From Desulfatitalea sp. (GTDB taxonomy: Bacteria > Desulfobacterota > Desulfobacteria > Desulfobacterales > Desulfosarcinaceae), in NCBI GenBank assembly GCA_013041835.1, contig JABDRH010000155.1:1-7295 (forward strand): a DNA stretch of 7,295 bases. Reading direction: 5' to 3'. Under the pieces are notes generated by a model. It searched no databases. It had not been told where the DNA came from and was given only the letters and a program-made list of their open reading frames with translations. The position numbers and the translations under genes were made by a program. This document shows positions 5,422 to 7,295 of the stretch, one piece after another (position 1 is the first letter of the stretch; every line of letters begins with the position of its first letter).

Positions 5422-6398
5422 ATGCGGAAAGCCATTCTTGAAAGCTGGGTAAAGTATATCGATCTTGAAAGCCTGGAACAGGCAAAGTTCGATCCGGAAA
5501 AGACCAACACCAAGCAGTTCTGCGACCTGTTGGTAACAGATGACGACATCGATACGGTAACCATTTCGTTCTCCGACCATCCCGACTTGTTTGCGGTCCT
5601 GAAAGAACAGTTCCCCATTCCCCAAAACCCCCAGGAGCAGGATCCAAAACCGCTTTTTCTCTTTTTCCCTTTGATCGAATTGGCTGAAAACAATATGGAA
5701 CTACGGCCCGCTGACTTGAATAAAATAGCAGAAAAAGCGGAAATCGTGGCCGGCAAGGCTGAAAATTCGGGGACAATGTTGCTCCGCGTCGCGGATTTGA
5801 AGGGACAACTTGCCCCGTTTGAGTCTCCGGACTTTTTAGAATACTACCGTCTCAATACCGTGGCACAACAACGGGCGGTCTATGAGTTAAGCTTTAAATT
5901 TCTGAATTTGGAAATGGTCCGTCGCAAAACAGAGATAATCGATGTGCTCCGGGACTGGCAGGATATCCTGAATGCGACGAAATCAGTGTTTCAGCCTATC
6001 ACCGGGCTGCCGGCTGTAAGACAGGTCATTTTAGCGATATTGGGGAGGGGATCGTACTCGATGAGCATAGACGGTGCCAGCCCGATATTGCCAACCTGTT
6101 TGTTAAACTGGCCAAGCATCTGTTTATTACCTGTGGCAATTTCCAGAAGCTTTTTGGAGCCGGAGATTATCTGCGGACCCTCTGCGAATATAGCCGGGAA
6201 TACGGCTACCTTCTAGACGGCACACCAGACGATCATATGGTGGAGCGTGCCGGCACCGAGTATCTTGACACCTGCAATCATGTCCCATACCTGAGCGAAA
6301 CCTTGCAGGATGCCGAAAAAGAGGTTGTCATCATCTCACCATGGTTGCGATACGACGAATACCTTGCAAACAACAACAGGAGGCTTTGCGCCGAATAG
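5422..6398 (+). pseudogene. Decayed superfamily-1 helicase with the start of a PLD-like nuclease domain, frameshifted
   Basis: The first part (ATG at 5422, about 190 residues) is unrecognised, with helical, charged text (for example LIELAENNMELRPADLNKIA). After about 5980-6035 this frame turns into Ile/Pro/Ser-rich text that ends at 6216 without family resemblance. The third frame becomes coherent at the same place. It reads DIGEGIVLDEHRRCQPDIANLF (about 6036-6100), which matches helicase motif IV-like text of AAA_12-type SF1 enzymes, and near the end EKEVVIISPWLRYDEY, typical of the beginning of a PLD-like nuclease domain. It then stops at TAG 6396-6398. The Walker A/B helicase core is missing, so I infer an internal deletion plus a frameshift, and a 3' truncation. 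No good Shine-Dalgarno sequence precedes 5422, and an inverted repeat (AATAGAT 5395-5401, ATCTATT 5414-5420) sits at the start. Helicase-nuclease proteins of this kind often belong to defence islands. A small live ORF from 5422 to 6216 cannot be excluded. Confidence 0.6.
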
Positions 6399-6442
6399 CG
6401 ATTCGCAGAGAATCTTCAGTTGTGGTGCGAGATAGAAAGGTT

Positions 6443-6460
6443 ATTGAGCAATTGCTCAAT
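6443..6460. promoter_or_regulatory. 18-bp perfect palindrome, candidate operator of the downstream hydrolase gene
   Basis: ATTGAGCAATTGCTCAAT is an exact palindrome 152 bp upstream of the MBL-hydrolase start. The core TGAGCA/TGCTCA resembles sites used by ArsR/SmtB-family repressors (two half-sites around a short centre), from memory of that family. A loosely matching -35-like TTGTGG lies at 6420-6425, so the palindrome would overlap the expected -10 region. No ArsR-type gene is present in this window. The function is inference; the palindrome itself is directly visible. Confidence 0.5.
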
Positions 6461-6553
6461 GGGCTGATTTGATCTATTGGGCTGGATAGATGCGATGCGA
6501 ATTCCATTGATCCAAGTTATCAGGCGGCCCAACCATTGTTCCATCGGACTTGC

Positions 6554-6580
6554 GGGGCCACGCCCCAACAGGGGTGCGTG
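6554..6580 (+). promoter_or_regulatory. Alternative leader hairpins before the hydrolase gene
   Basis: GGGGC (6554-6558) can pair with GCCCC (6562-6566) around a 3-nt loop. The same CCCC can instead pair with the GGGG at 6571-6574 (CACGCCCC with GGGGTGCGTG, two bases bulged, loop AACA). The two folds are mutually exclusive and end about 18 nt before the ribosome binding site. This could be a simple attenuator-like switch or just a G/C-rich patch. No aptamer family is recognised. Confidence 0.25.
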
Positions 6581-6612
6581 CGTTGAATCCATTACACAAG
6601 GAGAGAACCAAA

Positions 6613-7295
6613 ATGACCATCGAAATGCAACTCGAACAAATCGCCAAAGATGTTTATGCTTGCTTGCAACCGGTTCAAGGAATGGGTAACAGCAACTCCG
6701 GACTCATCAATGCCGGCAAGGGCCTGGTGATAGACACGTTCTGGGATCTACCCCATACTCAAAAAATGATCGATCTTTTTGCAAGCGTACGTCCGGAACC
6801 GGTTCAGCAGGTAGTCAACACCCATGAAAACGGAGATCACTTTTGGGGCAACCAATTGTTTGAAGGGGCTCAGATTATTGCCAGCCAGGCCTGCGCCGAT
6901 GCCATGGGGGTCAATGAAACCCCGGAGATGATGCAGATGGTCAAATCCATGGTCGACAATCCCGACCCGGTCATGGCCAGCCTTGCCAGGAATCTGGCGG
7001 ACTGGGATTTTACCGACATCCGCATCACCAAGCCCACAAAGACATTCAATGAGACGTTGACCCTTGACCTGGATGATTTCGAGGCCCATCTCTTCATGGT
7101 CGGTCCGGCCCATACGACGGGGGATGTCATCGTCCACATCCCCGAACGCAATGTGGTTTTTGCAGGCGATGTTCTTTTCAGGCTATGCACCCCCCTTGGC
7201 TGGCAGGGCAGTTATGAAAACTGGTTTGCCGCTTTGGACCGCATTGTTGCATTATCCCCTGAAGTGATCGTGCCCGGACACGGACCGCTATGCGG
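6613..7295 (+). CDS. MBL-fold metallo-hydrolase, 3' truncated by the window
   Basis: The frame starts at the ATG at 6613, nine bases after AAGGAG (6598-6603). It is open to the window end, giving 227 residues with no stop. The metal-binding signature of the metallo-beta-lactamase fold is present: NTHENGDH (H71, N73, D75, H76), then GPAHTTGD (H167), FAGD (D186) and PGHG (H223). The order and spacing fit the family. The second ligand of HxHxDH is Asn73 instead of His, as in some family members, so zinc site 1 may be altered. These enzymes hydrolyse esters, thioesters or lactam-like bonds, or act as dioxygenases. The substrate cannot be read from the sequence. There is no signal peptide, so a cytoplasmic location is likely. 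The palindrome at 6443-6460 may control it. Confidence 0.88.
   Translation, partial: MTIEMQLEQIAKDVYACLQPVQGMGNSNSGLINAGKGLVIDTFWDLPHTQKMIDLFASVRPEPVQQVVNTHENGDHFWGNQLFEGAQIIASQACADAMGVNETPEMMQMVKSMVDNPDPVMASLARNLADWDFTDIRITKPTKTFNETLTLDLDDFEAHLFMVGPAHTTGDVIVHIPERNVVFAGDVLFRLCTPLGWQGSYENWFAALDRIVALSPEVIVPGHGPLC

Noticed and set aside
5195..5452. 85-codon frame in the gap before the decayed helicase
   Set aside because: It has no ribosome binding site or recognisable content and overlaps the better-supported start at 5422.
6748..7190. Antisense frames opposite the MBL hydrolase
   Set aside because: They are shadows of a clear metallo-hydrolase reading frame that carries all the metal-binding motifs.
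1..7295. CRISPR arrays, tRNA or rRNA genes, integron attC sites
   Set aside because: I looked for regular short repeats, cloverleaf patterns and attC-type core sites and found none.

Overview
The window reads as a stretch of bacterial chromosome. A Desulfobacterota (deltaproteobacterial) host is my best guess. The guess rests on an HDOD/GAF-like protein end, a short TraR/DksA zinc-finger protein, a very large CPA2 antiporter with RCK and PTS-EIIA domains, and TTG starts on both minus-strand genes. No rRNA or other taxonomic marker is present, so this is inference. Base composition is uneven. The antiporter gene is GC-rich, while the two small exported-protein genes (807-2068) and the decayed helicase (5422-6398) are visibly richer in A+T, as accessory DNA often is.

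Layout from left to right. 1-353 (+) is the C-terminal end of a GAF-like, probably HDOD-type, signalling protein. 354-806 holds no convincing gene but has a leader hairpin just before the next ribosome binding site. 807-1313 (+) encodes a small secreted protein made of three repeats on a 50-residue period. After a hairpin, 1448-2068 (+) encodes an unrecognised, acidic, membrane-anchored or exported protein. It converges, with 10 bp between stop codons, on 2079-4571 (-), a CPA2-type cation:proton antiporter carrying RCK/TrkA domains and a C-terminal PTS EIIA domain. A perfect 10-bp inverted repeat (4594-4617) lies just upstream of that start. Next comes a 157-bp foldback, MITE-like element (4637-4793), flanked by TTA repeats and ending a few bases from the stop codon of a TraR/DksA zinc-finger gene (4801-5142, -). 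That gene has a plausible promoter at 5187-5215.

The right-hand part contains a decayed gene (5422-6398, +). Its C-terminal piece, in a second reading frame, carries a superfamily-1 helicase motif followed by the start of a PLD-like nuclease domain. Then come an 18-bp perfect palindrome (6443-6460), alternative leader hairpins, and the start of an MBL-fold metallo-hydrolase (6613 to the window end, +), which is truncated by the window.

How the genes work together: there is no clear multi-gene pathway. The zinc-finger regulator and the antiporter lie in the same direction, and the foldback element sits between them, so it would be part of any read-through transcript. The two exported proteins at 807-2068 may be expressed together. 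The strongest candidates for something undescribed are the foldback element, the 50-residue repeat protein with paired cysteine loss, and the two palindromic sites upstream of the antiporter and hydrolase genes.
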